From the NCBI GenBank assembly GCA_002407725.1, contig DHOD01000069.1, forward strand, positions 16,673 to 23,183: 6,511 nucleotides of DNA, written 5' to 3'. A program made the translations under genes and the position numbers. The notes beneath the pieces are model-generated. The model saw only the letters and a list, made by a program, of their open reading frames with translations, was not told where the DNA came from and made no database searches. How positions within the stretch are numbered: position 1 is the stretch's first letter; every line of letters begins with the position of its first letter. The DNA comes from Christensenella sp. UBA5399 (GTDB lineage: Bacteria > Bacillota > Clostridia > Christensenellales > Christensenellaceae). Shown in pieces: positions 5,539 through 6,511 of the stretch.

Positions 5539-6357
5539 CTACTTCCCCAATTTCCGCAGCACTTCGTCCGCCACTTTGTCGATTGCGGCGCGCAGCTGCT
5601 CCCCGTCCAGCGCTTCCCCATCCATCCGCCCGGACATGGGCATCACATCCCTGTCGTTTGTCGCGACAGGTGCGCACGCCGGCGCGCCGCCGCCCGTGAT
5701 ACCCAGCTTTTTGCGTATTTCCATCAGCGGCTTTACCTGGTCGCAGCTCAGGCAATTATACTTTCCAATAATATTCTCCGTATACATCGTAATCATCGCG
5801 TAATATTCAACCGATTCCAGCCGATAGTACGCCTGCATCAGCGAATCACCCCAGGTCAGCGCGCCATGGTTTGCCATCAGCACCGCGTTATAATCCCTGC
5901 AAAACGGCGCGACCGAATCGGGTACTTCCTCCGTCCCCGGCGTGGCATATTTGGCCACCGGTACGCTGCCCAGCGCCATCAACGCCTCGGTAATGATGGG
6001 CAGGTCCAGCCCGATGCCCGCAATCGCAAACGATGTCGCGATTGGCGGATGCGCGTGCGTGACCGCCATCACCGAAGGATTCTCCTGATATACCCGCAAG
6101 TGCATCTTGACCTCGGACGACGGCTTATATTTACCATACTCCCCACTTTCGCCGTTTATATTCATTTTAATGATCATCTCGGGCGTCATAAATCCTTTAG
6201 AAACGCCCGTCGGCGTCGTCAAAATCTCATCCGGACTTATTTTGCAGCTGATGTTTCCATCGTTGGCCGCCACAAACCCCTTGTCAAACATTCGTTTGCC
6301 AATATCGATGATCTGTTCCTTCGCATCATATGCAGATGGGTAATTTTCCATGTCCAC
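5539..6357 (-). CDS. Class II aldolase/adducin family protein (probable ketose-1-phosphate aldolase)
   Basis: A 272-residue zinc-dependent aldolase of the L-fuculose-phosphate aldolase type, cleaving a ketose 1-phosphate to DHAP and an aldehyde. Visible sites, by comparison with E. coli FucA: the phosphate-binding NDGNIS (32-37) and TPTG (48-51), catalytic Glu82 in KPSSE, zinc ligands His101 and His103 in THAHPP, and the third ligand His164 in ANHGA. The HxH and SSE wording fits aldolases better than MtnB dehydratases, which share the fold. The C-terminus extends about 50 residues past FucA length, with two nearby cysteines (202 and 205). The start is a GTG at 6357, 5 bases after GAGGAG; ATG 6351 two codons later is the alternative. 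That site overlaps the stop of the mtnA-like gene, only 9 bases upstream, so translation is probably coupled. Partnership with an MtnA-type isomerase suggests 5-methylthioribulose- or 5-deoxyribulose-1-phosphate as substrate (inference). Confidence 0.88.
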   Translation of the reverse strand: MDMENYPSAYDAKEQIIDIGKRMFDKGFVAANDGNISCKISPDEILTTPTGVSKGFMTPEMIIKMNINGESGEYGKYKPSSEVKMHLRVYQENPSVMAVTHAHPPIATSFAIAGIGLDLPIITEALMALGSVPVAKYATPGTEEVPDSVAPFCRDYNAVLMANHGALTWGDSLMQAYYRLESVEYYAMITMYTENIIGKYNCLSCDQVKPLMEIRKKLGITGGGAPACAPVATNDRDVMPMSGRMDGEALDGEQLRAAIDKVADEVLRKLGK

Positions 6358-6362
6358 ACAGG

Positions 6363-6368
6363 CTCCTC
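6363..6368 (-). promoter_or_regulatory. Ribosome binding site of the aldolase gene, overlapping the upstream stop
   Basis: GAGGAG overlaps the TGA stop of the mtnA-like gene (6367-6369). It is 5 bases before GTG 6357 and 11 bases before ATG 6351, which favours the GTG start. The overlap points to coupled translation of the two enzymes. Confidence 0.6.
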
Positions 6369-6511
6369 ACTTCGTTTTTTCCGCCTCGGCTTTTTTCCTG
6401 AATATCTCCTGCAGGGATTCCTTGTAAGGCGGATACGCGATTCCGTATTCCGTAATGATTGCCGTAATGTTATCCGCATCCGCAACATCAAACGCCGGAT
6501 TGTATACCTGC
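6367..6511 (-). CDS. mtnA: MtnA-type S-methyl-5-thioribose-1-phosphate isomerase, C-terminal end only
   Basis: The last 47 residues of a gene running off the right edge. The isomerase converts 5-methylthioribose 1-phosphate (or 5-deoxyribose 1-phosphate in DrdI-type paralogues) to the corresponding ribulose 1-phosphate in the cytosol. The visible part has VYNPAFDVADADNITAIITE followed by YGIAYPP, matching the highly conserved MtnA ending 'NPAFDVTP..lItaiiTe.Gi..pP', then a charged tail rich in Lys and Glu. The catalytic Cys and Asp lie outside the window, so MtnA cannot be told from the related deoxyribose-phosphate isomerase or the eIF2B-like ribose-1,5-bisphosphate isomerase with certainty, though the NPAFDV block argues for MtnA/DrdI. 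It is followed after 9 bases by the class II aldolase gene. Confidence 0.8.
   Translation of the reverse strand, partial: QVYNPAFDVADADNITAIITEYGIAYPPYKESLQEIFRKKAEAEKTK

Overview
The window looks like a piece of a Bacillota (Firmicutes) chromosome, most likely from a Clostridia-type gut or anaerobic lineage. This is inferred from strong GGAGG-type ribosome binding sites, TATAAT promoters, hairpin-plus-T-run terminators, a roughly balanced base composition, and the gene families present (LepA, a LUD-domain protein, a PgcA-like phosphohexomutase, a YbjQ-family protein, and an MtnA plus class II aldolase pair). No tRNA, rRNA, CRISPR array, transposase or phage gene was seen.

Layout. (1) 1-266, minus: the N-terminal GTPase end of elongation factor 4 (lepA), running off the left edge. 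Its start is unusual: no in-frame ATG is available. (2) 267-435: a divergent promoter region serving lepA (minus) and a LUD-domain gene (plus). (3) 436-1053, plus: a stand-alone LUD-domain protein with a C-terminal cysteine cluster. (4) 1050-1214: a GC-rich, hairpin-rich intergenic block with TTAATCC inverted ends, unexplained by any gene. (5) 1270-2985, plus: a full-length phosphoglucomutase/phosphomannomutase-type enzyme. It is followed by a 15-bp-stem hairpin at 3026-3063. (6) 2886-3557, minus: an unrecognised small protein whose reading frame runs through that hairpin and about 100 bases into the antisense strand of the mutase gene, which suggests a lost stop codon. (7) 3741-5404, minus: a probable two-gene operon, a secernin-like C69 peptidase followed by a YbjQ/UPF0145 protein. 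It has a clear promoter upstream and a long hairpin terminator downstream. (8) 5539-6511, minus: the C-terminal end of an MtnA-type sugar-phosphate isomerase, tightly coupled to a class II aldolase and ended by a clear terminator.

How the genes work together. The best-supported joint function is at the right end. An aldose-1-phosphate to ketose-1-phosphate isomerase next to a zinc class II aldolase is the core of the oxygen-independent salvage of 5'-methylthioadenosine or 5'-deoxyadenosine by-products, giving DHAP plus an aldehyde. The mutase feeds general hexose-phosphate metabolism. The other genes look like independent chromosomal units. Nothing here amounts to a clearly new multi-gene system. 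The most unusual items are the structured element at 1050-1214, the run-on antisense gene end, and the lepA start anomaly.
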